The translations under genes were made by a program, and so were the position numbers. 64,000 nucleotides of DNA from Phaeobacter porticola. GTDB lineage: Bacteria > Pseudomonadota > Alphaproteobacteria > Rhodobacterales > Rhodobacteraceae. Numbering within the stretch: the stretch's first letter is position 1; the number at the start of each line of letters is the position of its first letter. The notes under the pieces were generated by a model that was not told the origin of the DNA, searched no databases, and saw only the letters and a list, made by a program, of their open reading frames with translations. Positions 36,974 through 44,782 of this stretch are shown piece after piece. The stretch lies in NCBI RefSeq assembly GCF_001888185.1, contig NZ_CP016364.1, positions 1,488,001 to 1,552,000 of the forward strand, written 5' to 3'.

Positions 36974-37008
36974 AAAAAGCCCGCCTCGATACCATCGGGA
37001 CGGGCTAT
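36974..37008 (-). terminator. Terminator after the YejA-like gene
   Basis: On the minus strand an interrupted GC-rich stem (AGCCCG with CGGGCT as outer arms, CGAT with ATCG inside) ends in a run of five T. It follows the binding-protein gene and precedes the arsenic promoter region. Confidence 0.7.
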
Positions 37009-37029
37009 TTTATCGGGTACCGTCGGGCG

Positions 37030-38856
37030 TCAGTCTGCCTGATACCACCAGACCTCAGGCATATAGTTGATCCCATCCCCGCTGATGGGCAGGCGACCCG
37101 GGAACCGCAGGTTTTTGTCGTGTGCAATGCGGCCCTCGGCATATTGCCAGACCGGAATGACATAGCGCCCAGCCGTAAGCAGCCGGTCCAACGCACGGGC
37201 CGCAGCGATAAAGTCCGCCTTGGAGGTCGACACAAGCATGGTGTCAATCATCGCATCCACTGCCGGATCCTCGATCCCAATCAGGTTGCGCGACCCCGGC
37301 TGCTGCGCAGCGGCGCTGCCCCAATAGAGATATTGTTCATTGCCGGGGCTCAGTGACATGGCACGACGAAAGAAGGTCATATCATAGTCAAACCCTTGCT
37401 GGCGTTCAACGAATTGCGCGCTGTCAACGACGTCAGAGGAGAGGGAGATACCCAGTCGTTCCAAGGCTCGGGCGTAGATTTCGACGACGGAGCGCATCTC
37501 ACCCTCGCCCAGATTGCCAGGGGTGAGCAGTACCTGCAGCTCCAACGGCTCTCCCTTGGCATTGCGCATCAGACCGTCCTGCACAGTCCAGCCGGCCTCT
37601 GCCAAGAGCTTGGTGGCGGCGCGCAGGTTTCTGCGATTGCGCTCACTGCCATCGCTTTGAGGCAGGTCGTATCCATCCATCACACCGGGCAGAAGATCCG
37701 CCTCAAACGGAGTCAGCAAGACGCGGGTCTTGCCCGTGGCGGGGCCGGGTTGCATGGCAAGATAAGAGTTCGAGAAGTAAGAGCTGATCCGTGGCTGGGT
37801 GCCACCGGTCATTGTCTCATTGATGTATTCGAAATTAAACGCCCGGATCAGCGCCTCGCGGACCCGCCAGTCGTCCATCGGCGCGCGGCGGGTGTTCATG
37901 GCGATGCCGGTCATCCCTGAAGGTTTGCCATTGGGGATCAAAGTCTTGCGGACTGCGCCCGAGGCGATGGCCGGAAAATCATAGGCCTTGTCCCATTTGG
38001 CGGCGTTGAATTCGCGAATGGCTGAAATTTCGCCAGCCTTGAACGCCTCTAGTAGGACGGTCTGATCGCCATAAAAGTCGAGCCGGATTTCGTCGAAGTT
38101 ATTGGTGCCGCGCCGCAAGGGCAGATCCTTGCCCCAATAGGCGTCGTTGCGGGCAAACTGAATAAATCGACCCGGCTCGAACTCTGCAACCACATAGGGG
38201 CCGGACCCGATCGGGGCCTGCTTCAGGCCGGAGGAGGCGAAATCCGCAGAGGCCCATTGATCCTTTTTCAGGATCGGGCGCATGCCGGCAATCAGTGCCA
38301 GCTCGCGGTTTTCTTCGTTGAAGGTGATGCGCAGGCTACGCTCACCAGTCTGGCTGATGCTGGCAATCTGTCCCCAAAGGCGGCGATACCGGACGTGGCC
38401 GTCGGTGCCGAGAGTCTTGTAGGACCAGATCACATCCGCGACCGTTACGGGCGATCCATCAGAGAATCGGGCTTCTGGGCGCAGCGTAAATTCAACCCAA
38501 GAGCGATCCTCCGGGACCTCAATCGATTCGGCGAGAAGCCCATATAGTGTGAATGGCTCGTCTGCGGACCGGCCCATCAAACTCTCGTATCCCCAGAACC
38601 GCATCTGCCAGGGTGGCGTGCCTTTTTGGGCAAAAGGGTTCAGCGTATCAAAGCCACCGGTATTGCCGAACACCACTTCACCGCCTTTGGGGGCGATAGG
38701 GTTTACATAGGGTAAAGACACAAAATCCGGTGGTAGAGCGGGGTCGCCATACATAGCTATGCCATGAGATGATTCTGCTACTGCAAAATTACCGCTGACG
38801 CTGAGGATGATTCCGGCCAAGACCGGTCGAACTCTAAAGAAAAAATCTGGTCGCAC
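37030..38856 (-). CDS. Extracellular solute-binding protein, family 5 (YejA-like)
   Basis: Predicted periplasmic peptide-binding protein of 608 residues. The N-terminus has a signal peptide with cleavage likely after NFAVA near residue 27. The mature protein begins SSHGIAMYGDPALPP and continues VNPIAPKGGEVVFGNTGGFDTLNPF, the signature of the YejA/microcin C-type branch. Length agrees with that branch. No permease or ATPase gene accompanies it: on one side is the arsenic operon, on the other an intergenic region and bdhA. It may serve a transporter encoded elsewhere. The start is GTG at 38856, with weak ribosome-site support. Confidence 0.88.
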   Translation of the reverse strand: MRPDFFFRVRPVLAGIILSVSGNFAVAESSHGIAMYGDPALPPDFVSLPYVNPIAPKGGEVVFGNTGGFDTLNPFAQKGTPPWQMRFWGYESLMGRSADEPFTLYGLLAESIEVPEDRSWVEFTLRPEARFSDGSPVTVADVIWSYKTLGTDGHVRYRRLWGQIASISQTGERSLRITFNEENRELALIAGMRPILKKDQWASADFASSGLKQAPIGSGPYVVAEFEPGRFIQFARNDAYWGKDLPLRRGTNNFDEIRLDFYGDQTVLLEAFKAGEISAIREFNAAKWDKAYDFPAIASGAVRKTLIPNGKPSGMTGIAMNTRRAPMDDWRVREALIRAFNFEYINETMTGGTQPRISSYFSNSYLAMQPGPATGKTRVLLTPFEADLLPGVMDGYDLPQSDGSERNRRNLRAATKLLAEAGWTVQDGLMRNAKGEPLELQVLLTPGNLGEGEMRSVVEIYARALERLGISLSSDVVDSAQFVERQQGFDYDMTFFRRAMSLSPGNEQYLYWGSAAAQQPGSRNLIGIEDPAVDAMIDTMLVSTSKADFIAAARALDRLLTAGRYVIPVWQYAEGRIAHDKNLRFPGRLPISGDGINYMPEVWWYQAD

Positions 38857-38936
38857 TTTCGCAACAATCCCGCTCTGGCCTTATTTTCATGAACACCAAC
38901 GCTAACGGCGCTGCGGCGTCAATTCAAACTTTTAGC

Positions 38937-38965
38937 TTGGATGAACGGGGGAAATTGCTTATAAA
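38937..38965 (+). promoter_or_regulatory. Promoter of a candidate small RNA
   Basis: TTGGAT (38937-38942) and TATAAA (38960-38965) are separated by exactly 17 bases. No protein gene follows before a strong terminator at 39020, so the product would be a short RNA starting near 38972. Confidence 0.5.
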
Positions 38966-38971
38966 GGTCTC

Positions 38972-39047
38972 ACTGCTCGATAGGTTTCTTGCCTGTATGA
39001 AACCTGCCTCAATAACTTAACGCCCGCTTCGTGCGGGCGTTTTTTTT
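38972..39047 (+). ncRNA. Candidate small RNA, about 76 nucleotides
   Basis: Between the predicted start near 38972 and the T tract ending at 39047 there are two hairpins: AGGTTTC (38982-38988) with GAAACCT (38999-39005), and the terminator stem ACGCCCGC (39020-39027) with GCGGGCGT (39033-39040) followed by eight T. The single-stranded linker TGCCTCAATAACTTA is AU-rich. No coding frame of any length is present. The arrangement resembles an Hfq-type small RNA, and hfq is present at 18.8 kb. No known family is recognised, and both boundaries are approximate. Confidence 0.55.
39020..39047 (+). terminator. Strong intrinsic terminator without an upstream protein gene
   Basis: An 8-base GC-rich stem, 5-base loop and run of eight T. 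The gene upstream is on the other strand, so this terminator needs a plus-strand transcript such as the candidate small RNA. From its end to the bdhA start, about 200 bases, I see nothing else. Confidence 0.9.
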
Positions 39048-39249
39048 GCGCTGCGGTTTCCAATATGAACTGCGCGGTCCCGATGCCTATGGCGGATCCG
39101 GACGGGGCCGTTTCTCCGTCTGTAGTATTGAGATCGGCAGTTGTCTTGGGCATCGCTTGCAACTATTGCGCGGTGATCGACGTTTCCTTTGCAGGTGCAG
39201 CATGTCACAGTCGCACCAAACAGGTTTTGCACAGGAAGGGAAGAGTAAG

Positions 39250-40023
39250 ATGACGTTGACGGGCAAATGCGCGGTGATTACCGGGTCGAATTCAGGCATC
39301 GGTCTTGGGGTCGCGCGCGAGATGGCGCGGGCGGGTGCCGACGTGGTGCTGAATTCTTTTTCTGATAGCGAAGAAGACCACGCTTTGGCGGCGAAAATCG
39401 CGTCTGAGTTCGGCGTGGATGCCCGCTATATTCAGGCCGATATGTCTGACGCTGATGCCTGCCGTGCGCTGATCGCCAAGTCCGGGCGTTGTGATATTCT
39501 GATCAACAATGCAGGGATTCAACATGTGGCACCGGTAGAAGAGTTCCCGGTCGACAAGTGGAATGCGATTCTGGCGATCAACTTGTCGTCGGCTTTTCAC
39601 ACAGTTGCAGCCGCACTGCCGATGATGCGCCAGGCAGGCTGGGGCCGGGTGATCAATATCGCCTCGGCACATGGCCTGACCGCGTCGCCTTATAAATCGG
39701 CGTATGTGGCGGCCAAACATGGTGTTGTTGGCCTGACCAAGACCGTCGCACTGGAAACGGCGCAAGAGCCGATCACCGCCAATGCCATTTGTCCCGGCTA
39801 TGTCCTGACTCCATTGGTTGAAGCGCAGATCCCGGACACCATGGAGAAATACAACATGGGTCGTGAGGAAGTGATCAAGACTGTGATGCTGGAACGCCAA
39901 CCGTCGCGCGAGTTTGCAACCGTTGAACAGCTGGGTGGTACGGCGGTGTTCCTCTGTTCTGATGCGGCAGCACAGATGACAGGTACCACGTTGAGCGTTG
40001 ATGGTGGCTGGACCGCGCTGTAG
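39250..40023 (+). CDS. bdhA: 3-Hydroxybutyrate dehydrogenase (SDR family)
   Basis: Short-chain dehydrogenase of 257 residues that interconverts 3-hydroxybutyrate and acetoacetate with NAD. Motifs: TGSNSGIG at 11-18, NNAG near 86, and the catalytic Ser139, Tyr152 and Lys156. The stretch NAICPGYVLTPLVEAQIPD is characteristic of BdhA. The start at 39250 has GGAAGGGAAGAG upstream; the frame extends to 39031 without homology. The next gene encodes a patatin-like protein in the same direction. Together they suggest turnover of polyhydroxybutyrate or lipid carbon stores. Confidence 0.93.
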   Translation: MTLTGKCAVITGSNSGIGLGVAREMARAGADVVLNSFSDSEEDHALAAKIASEFGVDARYIQADMSDADACRALIAKSGRCDILINNAGIQHVAPVEEFPVDKWNAILAINLSSAFHTVAAALPMMRQAGWGRVINIASAHGLTASPYKSAYVAAKHGVVGLTKTVALETAQEPITANAICPGYVLTPLVEAQIPDTMEKYNMGREEVIKTVMLERQPSREFATVEQLGGTAVFLCSDAAAQMTGTTLSVDGGWTAL

Positions 40024-40040
40024 TCGCGTCACAGATGTGG

Positions 40041-40059
40041 AGGGGGCCAGCCCCCTTTT
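40041..40059 (+). terminator. GC-rich hairpin between bdhA and the patatin-like gene
   Basis: AGGGGG (40041-40046) pairs with CCCCCT (40051-40056) around a 4-base loop, followed by TTTT. It may only partly stop transcription. The neighbouring GGGGCAATTCACCCCCGGAGTATTT string resembles intergenic motifs I recall from many Roseobacter genomes. Confidence 0.5.
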
Positions 40060-40153
40060 GCCCTGCGGGGCAATTCACCCCCGGAGTATTTCGGGAATGG
40101 TGACAAGCGACATGCGCAGGTCTCGCTCTGCGCTGGTGGTCAGGAGACAGAGT

Positions 40154-41182
40154 GTGACTAAACGGATAAATCTGGCCCTGCAGGGCGGCGGCGCACATGG
40201 GGCCTTTACCTGGGGTGTCCTGGATCGGCTGCTAGAGCAGGATGATCTGGAAATTGCCGCCATCACCGGCACCTCTGCCGGGGCGCTGAACGGAGCCGCG
40301 CTGAAATCTGGCCTTGTTCAGGGCGGCAGAGAGGGCGCGCGGGATTGTCTTGACCAACTTTGGCAACGCATGGGGGCGGTCGGGGATATGCGGTTTGCCC
40401 ATTGGCTGGCCGGGTTGGACGCCGCACCCTTGTTGGGTGCGCTGGATTGGATTGCGCCGTTTTCCCCGCGCGAGATGATGGGGCAGATGGTGTCGCCCTA
40501 TAGCTACGGGCCGTTTTATCGCAATCCGCTATTGCCAGTGGTAGAGGCGTTCAATTTTGCCGAGGTTTGTGCGGACCAGGGCCCACAGCTGTTTATCTGT
40601 GCCACTTCAGTGCGCAGTGGCAAGGTGCGGGTATTTTCAGGTGACGAGGTGTCGACAGAATCAATTCTGGCATCTGCCTGTCTGCCGAACCTGTTTCAAG
40701 CCATTGAGATCGAAGACCCAAAGACAGGACGGTTGGAGGCCTACTGGGATGGCGGCTATACCGGAAATCCGGCGTTGTTTCCGCTATATCGACCTGAACT
40801 GCCGTCTGATGTGGTTGTCGTCAGCATTAACCCGCTGGAGCGCGAGGTGTTGCCACGTACACCACAGCAGATCCAGAACCGGATCAATGAGATCAGCTTC
40901 AACTCATCCTTGCTGCGGGAATTGCGGGCCATCGAGTTCGTTCAGCGCCTGCTGGCAGACGGTCGTATCGAGCAGGGGCATATGAAACGGGTTTTTGTGC
41001 ATCGTATTGCGGATGACAATCTGATGCGGCAACTGTCCGTGAACACCAAACTGGTTCCGATCCCGCAGATCCTGGCCAAGTTGAAGGCCGCAGGGCGCGC
41101 AGCGGCGGAGGTGTTTCTGGAGCAGGATTATAGCGCACTCGGGGTTCGGTCAACCGTGGATCTGGGCGAAATGTTTGGCTGA
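40154..41182 (+). CDS. Patatin-like phospholipase/acyl hydrolase
   Basis: Patatin-domain hydrolase of 342 residues. The oxyanion segment LALQGGGAHGAFTWGVLD is at the N-terminus, the nucleophile elbow is GTSAG with Ser41, and the catalytic Asp199 is in YWDGGY. Patatins hydrolyse lipids or other esters; because bdhA lies just upstream, a link to polyhydroxyalkanoate granules or fatty-acid release is possible but not shown. The start is GTG at 40154, with AGGAG 7 bases upstream, instead of the much longer open frame that overlaps bdhA. No signal peptide is seen. Confidence 0.9.
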   Translation: MTKRINLALQGGGAHGAFTWGVLDRLLEQDDLEIAAITGTSAGALNGAALKSGLVQGGREGARDCLDQLWQRMGAVGDMRFAHWLAGLDAAPLLGALDWIAPFSPREMMGQMVSPYSYGPFYRNPLLPVVEAFNFAEVCADQGPQLFICATSVRSGKVRVFSGDEVSTESILASACLPNLFQAIEIEDPKTGRLEAYWDGGYTGNPALFPLYRPELPSDVVVVSINPLEREVLPRTPQQIQNRINEISFNSSLLRELRAIEFVQRLLADGRIEQGHMKRVFVHRIADDNLMRQLSVNTKLVPIPQILAKLKAAGRAAAEVFLEQDYSALGVRSTVDLGEMFG

Positions 41183-41241
41183 GGATTGCGGACAGGGCTG
41201 GCTCTGTGGACCGGGTTTGCGTGGACTAGGGGTTTGCCGGG

Positions 41242-41949
41242 TTACCGGCCGGGCTGTTGGTCGGTGACAGGTTCGCTGGGCTGGCTTGGATCTGCGGGGT
41301 TTGGGTAGACTAGGCCCGCTGAGATCACCAGTTTGGCGGCATCTTCAACGGACATATCCAGCAGGATCACGTCTTCCTCTGGAAAGAATAGCAAGAAACC
41401 CGAGGTGGGGTTGGGCGTCGTCGGGACAAAAACGCTCAGCAGGTTGCCTCCTGTTTCGGCCCGGCGCGCGACTTCACCTTTTGCGGTGGTCGAAACAAAG
41501 CCGATCGCCCAGATACCACGGCGTGGGTACTGAATCAGACAAGCGGTGTCGAAACTGCGTTCGGTCTGGGCAAATACGGTTTCCGAGATTTGCTTGATCC
41601 CGGAGTAAATCGAGCGCACAACCGGCATCCGGCTGACCAGACTTTCGGCAAAGCCAATCAGAGAGCGGCCAATGATCCCTTTGGCAATCCAGCCGACGAC
41701 AATGGTGAAGAGCAAAAAGATGATCAGCCCGACGCCACGCAGGTTGATACCGATATATTGCTCAGGTCGAACCGTATGGGGCACCAGCGGCAGCACCACC
41801 CCGTCGATCCAGCCCATCACGGTCCACAATAGCCAGATGGTTAGTCCGACGGGTGCAATCACCACAATTCCGGTAAAAAAAGACGACCGCAAGCGCGCAA
41901 ACAGGCCGGGGCGGCGGGGAGTTGTTTCGTCGTCGAAGGGCGTGGTCAT
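41242..41949 (-). CDS. DUF502 family membrane protein
   Basis: Conserved membrane protein of 235 residues with two hydrophobic hairpins near 22-48 and 70-90. The family pattern FFTGIVVIAPVGLTIWLLW, YSGIKQISETVF and GFVSTTAKGE identifies DUF502. The C-terminal tail is rich in Pro, Ser and Gln. Function is unknown; such proteins are widespread in alphaproteobacteria and plants. It converges with the patatin-like gene. The start at 41949 is the frame's first ATG and lies 84 bases from the end of psuG on the same strand. Confidence 0.88.
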   Translation of the reverse strand: MTTPFDDETTPRRPGLFARLRSSFFTGIVVIAPVGLTIWLLWTVMGWIDGVVLPLVPHTVRPEQYIGINLRGVGLIIFLLFTIVVGWIAKGIIGRSLIGFAESLVSRMPVVRSIYSGIKQISETVFAQTERSFDTACLIQYPRRGIWAIGFVSTTAKGEVARRAETGGNLLSVFVPTTPNPTSGFLLFFPEEDVILLDMSVEDAAKLVISAGLVYPNPADPSQPSEPVTDQQPGR

Positions 41950-42032
41950 TGGAGCGTTTCACCGGTGAGGAACGTAACGAAGCTAGGCAGGGACCTGCGC
42001 AACCGCAATGGGCAGCTGCGCAGAAAGACCTG

Positions 42033-42947
42033 TTATGGCTTCAACTTGACCAATTCTTTGGCGATTTCCGCAGCCAGACGGGCATTGTTGCGGACCAGCG
42101 CGATATTGGCTGTCAGAGAGCGCCCCTTGGTCAGCTCAAAGATGCGTTGCAGCAGGAAGGGGGTCACGTCCTTGCCGCTGATGCCCTGCGTGTCGGCCTC
42201 AGTCTGAGCCTGTTTCAGAACCGGTGCGAGATCCTCGGCAGCGATCTGGTCTGCTTCGGGAATCGGGTTTGCGATCAGCTGGCCACCTGGCAGGCCCATT
42301 GCCTGCCGCGTGGCATGACCGCGGGCGATTTCAACTGCTCTGTCCATACGGAGGGGGGCGCGAAGGTCTGACGTCGCCGACCAGAACGCGGGTATGCTGT
42401 CCTGGCCAAATGCGATCACCGGTACGCCTTGGGTTTCGAGTACCTCTAGCGTTTTGGGGATGTCGAGAATGGCCTTAGCGCCGGCTGCAACAACGGTAAC
42501 CGGGGTTTGGGCAAGTTCAAGCAGGTCAGCTGAGATGTCAAAGCTGGTTTCAGCCCCCTTGTGGACTCCGCCAATGCCGCCGGTGGCAAAGACGCTGATC
42601 CCAGCCAGGCGGGCTGCAATCATGGTGGCCGCCACGGTGGTCGCTCCGGTGCCGCCGGTGGCGATGCAGGCTGGCATATCCGCGCGTGAGATCTTTGCGA
42701 CGTTTTGCGCCTGACCCAGTGCCTGAAGCTGGTCCGCCTCCAGCCCGATATGCAGCACGCCGTCAATCACCGCCATGGTGGCTGGAACGGCACCAGCTGC
42801 GCGAATGTCGTCTTCGACCTGAGCCGCGACTTCGACGTTCTGTGGGTAGGGCATACCGTGGGTGATAATGGTGCTTTCAAGCGCAACAATGGCCGCGCCG
42901 GTCTCACGTGCAGCCGCAACCTCGGCGGAATAAATCATATTAATCAA
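42033..42947 (-). CDS. psuG: Pseudouridine-5'-phosphate glycosidase
   Basis: Enzyme of 304 residues that splits pseudouridine 5'-phosphate into uracil and ribose 5-phosphate. The N-terminus IVALESTIITHGMPYPQN, the central GGTGATTVAATMIAA and IFATGGIGGVHKGAE-type segment (here VFATGGIGGVHKGAE) are family signatures. Its ATG overlaps the stop of the upstream kinase as ATGA, giving a two-gene operon for pseudouridine salvage after RNA turnover. No pseudouridine transporter gene accompanies it. Confidence 0.95.
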   Translation of the reverse strand: MINMIYSAEVAAARETGAAIVALESTIITHGMPYPQNVEVAAQVEDDIRAAGAVPATMAVIDGVLHIGLEADQLQALGQAQNVAKISRADMPACIATGGTGATTVAATMIAARLAGISVFATGGIGGVHKGAETSFDISADLLELAQTPVTVVAAGAKAILDIPKTLEVLETQGVPVIAFGQDSIPAFWSATSDLRAPLRMDRAVEIARGHATRQAMGLPGGQLIANPIPEADQIAAEDLAPVLKQAQTEADTQGISGKDVTPFLLQRIFELTKGRSLTANIALVRNNARLAAEIAKELVKLKP

Positions 42948-43906
42948 AGGGGTGGTTCTCCTGAAACATAGGTGGCAGCGGCCTTGAGCGCCGATGCAAG
43001 AGAGGTTTCGCGATCTTCGCCGCGGGCCTCGGCCGCAATGTGCGCAGCCATGAAGGTGTCGCCAGCTCCGGTCACACGCGCGACAGTGACGCGCGGTGGA
43101 GCCTGGGTGATGAGGCCGTTTTGATCGGCCTCGGTTGCGGTGCTGCCGCCATCGGTGACCAGCACCCGTGCCGCGCCACGATCCAGCATGGCGCGGGCTG
43201 CGGTTGGGCTGTCAGTGAAGTCGTCTTGGCACAGAAGGCCGGCTTCTTCGAGATTTACATAGAGTGTGCCACAACTGCGTAGCAGGAAGGGCCGTAGACG
43301 CTCGGCCTTGCCGGGCGATGCTGGGGCGACGCGCAGATCAGCCTGGGTGAAGGCTGGGTTGGATGTGATGTCATCCAATAGCGACAGTGTCAGATTGCCA
43401 TCCAGCGCAACCGGCCCGGCAAAGGGAGCGTCTTTGGTGCCTAGAGCGCCATCGGTCAACGGGCGCAGGATTTTGGCACCTGCGGCCTCAAGCGAATGAG
43501 CATCGGCAATTGCGGCAATTAAGCCGTTGGCGCCTTCGACAGCCATGTAGCGGTCGGTGGGCAGATCCTCGGAGCGGTAGAGGTGGTCAGTGATCAGGCC
43601 CAGATGTGTGCAGGCGTGAACCAGCTCGTCCCCTTCGGCATCGCGTCCAATGGCGCTGAGCAGGGCCGGGCGCAGTCCGAAGCGCGCCAGTGTCATAGCG
43701 ATGTTCATAGCCACGCCGCCGGGCAAGCGAGTGATCCGTCCCGGCTTGTCCGAGCCGCGTTGCATCTCGGCTGTGCAGCGACCGATGATGTCCCATAGCA
43801 CTGAGCCGATACAGAGTATGTCCGGCTGGTTCGCCGTGGTCTGAACCTGGAACTGCGCTGTAGATTGGGATGGGTGCGAAGCGGGAGAGTGCGGGGCCTG
43901 TGTCAT
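42944..43906 (-). CDS. psuK: PfkB-family carbohydrate kinase, probable pseudouridine kinase
   Basis: Ribokinase-like kinase of 320 residues. Motifs are DILCIGSVLWDIIGR near the N-terminus, GRITRLPGGVAMNIAMTLARFG as the first PfkB signature, and the C-terminal VARVTGAGDTFMAAHI with the catalytic Asp. Coupling to psuG identifies pseudouridine as the likely substrate. I placed the start at 43906; the longer frame to 43984 overlaps the DUF4198 gene. The 30-odd residues before the kinase fold are rich in Ser, Pro and Gln and may be disordered. Confidence 0.9.
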   Translation of the reverse strand: MTQAPHSPASHPSQSTAQFQVQTTANQPDILCIGSVLWDIIGRCTAEMQRGSDKPGRITRLPGGVAMNIAMTLARFGLRPALLSAIGRDAEGDELVHACTHLGLITDHLYRSEDLPTDRYMAVEGANGLIAAIADAHSLEAAGAKILRPLTDGALGTKDAPFAGPVALDGNLTLSLLDDITSNPAFTQADLRVAPASPGKAERLRPFLLRSCGTLYVNLEEAGLLCQDDFTDSPTAARAMLDRGAARVLVTDGGSTATEADQNGLITQAPPRVTVARVTGAGDTFMAAHIAAEARGEDRETSLASALKAAATYVSGEPPL

Positions 43907-43953
43907 AAAATCCGTATTGCCGCGTTTTTTCGCCCCCCGCAAGCGCAACCCGC

Positions 43954-44775
43954 CTAGGGAACCGCGAAAGTCAGCGCCGCCCAATGGGTTTGCCAGACGG
44001 GAATGGGCTTGGCTTTGGTAGCGCTGTCAGCGGCTGGTTTCAGCGGTTCAAGGACCACAGCATCCAAGAGGTATGTATGTCCTGATGTGACGGCAATCGC
44101 TGCACGCCCGTCTGCATCAGTACGGGTCAGTATGGTGGCAACCTCACCCGCTGGATTGCGGTCAAATACTTCAATCTGTGCATCGACGCGGGGCTGGCCC
44201 TTAAACAGCAGCTGCACCGGTAGACCTTGGCTGAGGTCGTCGGTGTAGGGATTGGCCAAGGCGACAAATTCCGTCAGCAGACCTGTAGCGCGATCTGCGC
44301 CCATACCGGCGCCAACCGCGATCAGCGATTTGGCGTGGCGAGTGTAGCGTTCAACAAACCCCTCGCGTGGTAAGTTACGGGCGGTGTGACGGCTCTCGAT
44401 ATTGGCAAAATCCTTGTGTGCGGCGAATTTGGCAAAATCCTCCCAGTTGTCATAAGTCAGCTGATCTGGCTGGGTTTCATGAACGACAATCAAGAGTCCC
44501 GCAGTTGGTGGGTCCAGTTGCAGGGCTGGCATATCTCCCATCCGCCCGCTGTAGGGGCGCAGACTACTGCCGTCTGAGACCTCAAACCGGGCGATACGGT
44601 TGTCGAAATACGGCAGCCGCGCACCACTGAAATTCTGCCCGTTGCGCAAATCTGCTTGCACTGAGGTGCCTAATTTTACTTGATATTCTTCTGGCGAAAT
44701 CCAAAACTCGTGGGAAAGAGCCGCGTTGCAGGTGACGGCAAACAGGGCGACAACAATTGGGCGGATAAAACGCAT
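43954..44775 (-). CDS. DUF4198 (NikM-like) periplasmic protein
   Basis: Predicted exported protein of 273 residues. The N-terminus MRFIRPIVVALFAVTCNAALS is a signal peptide, and the mature start HEFWISPEEYQV is typical of DUF4198. A C-terminal fibronectin-like part contains ADGRAAIAVTSGHTYLLDAVVL. The family includes proteins associated with nickel and cobalt uptake. The neighbouring HupE/UreJ-type gene fits that idea, but no metal selectivity can be read. The start at 44775 is fixed by the signal peptide, and it nearly superposes on the divergent gene's start. Confidence 0.82.
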   Translation of the reverse strand: MRFIRPIVVALFAVTCNAALSHEFWISPEEYQVKLGTSVQADLRNGQNFSGARLPYFDNRIARFEVSDGSSLRPYSGRMGDMPALQLDPPTAGLLIVVHETQPDQLTYDNWEDFAKFAAHKDFANIESRHTARNLPREGFVERYTRHAKSLIAVGAGMGADRATGLLTEFVALANPYTDDLSQGLPVQLLFKGQPRVDAQIEVFDRNPAGEVATILTRTDADGRAAIAVTSGHTYLLDAVVLEPLKPAADSATKAKPIPVWQTHWAALTFAVP

Positions 44776-44782
44776 GGAGCAG

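Noticed and set aside
39031..39249. N-terminal extension of bdhA
   Set aside because: It overlaps the terminator hairpin and has no SDR homology; the ATG at 39250 has a good ribosome site.
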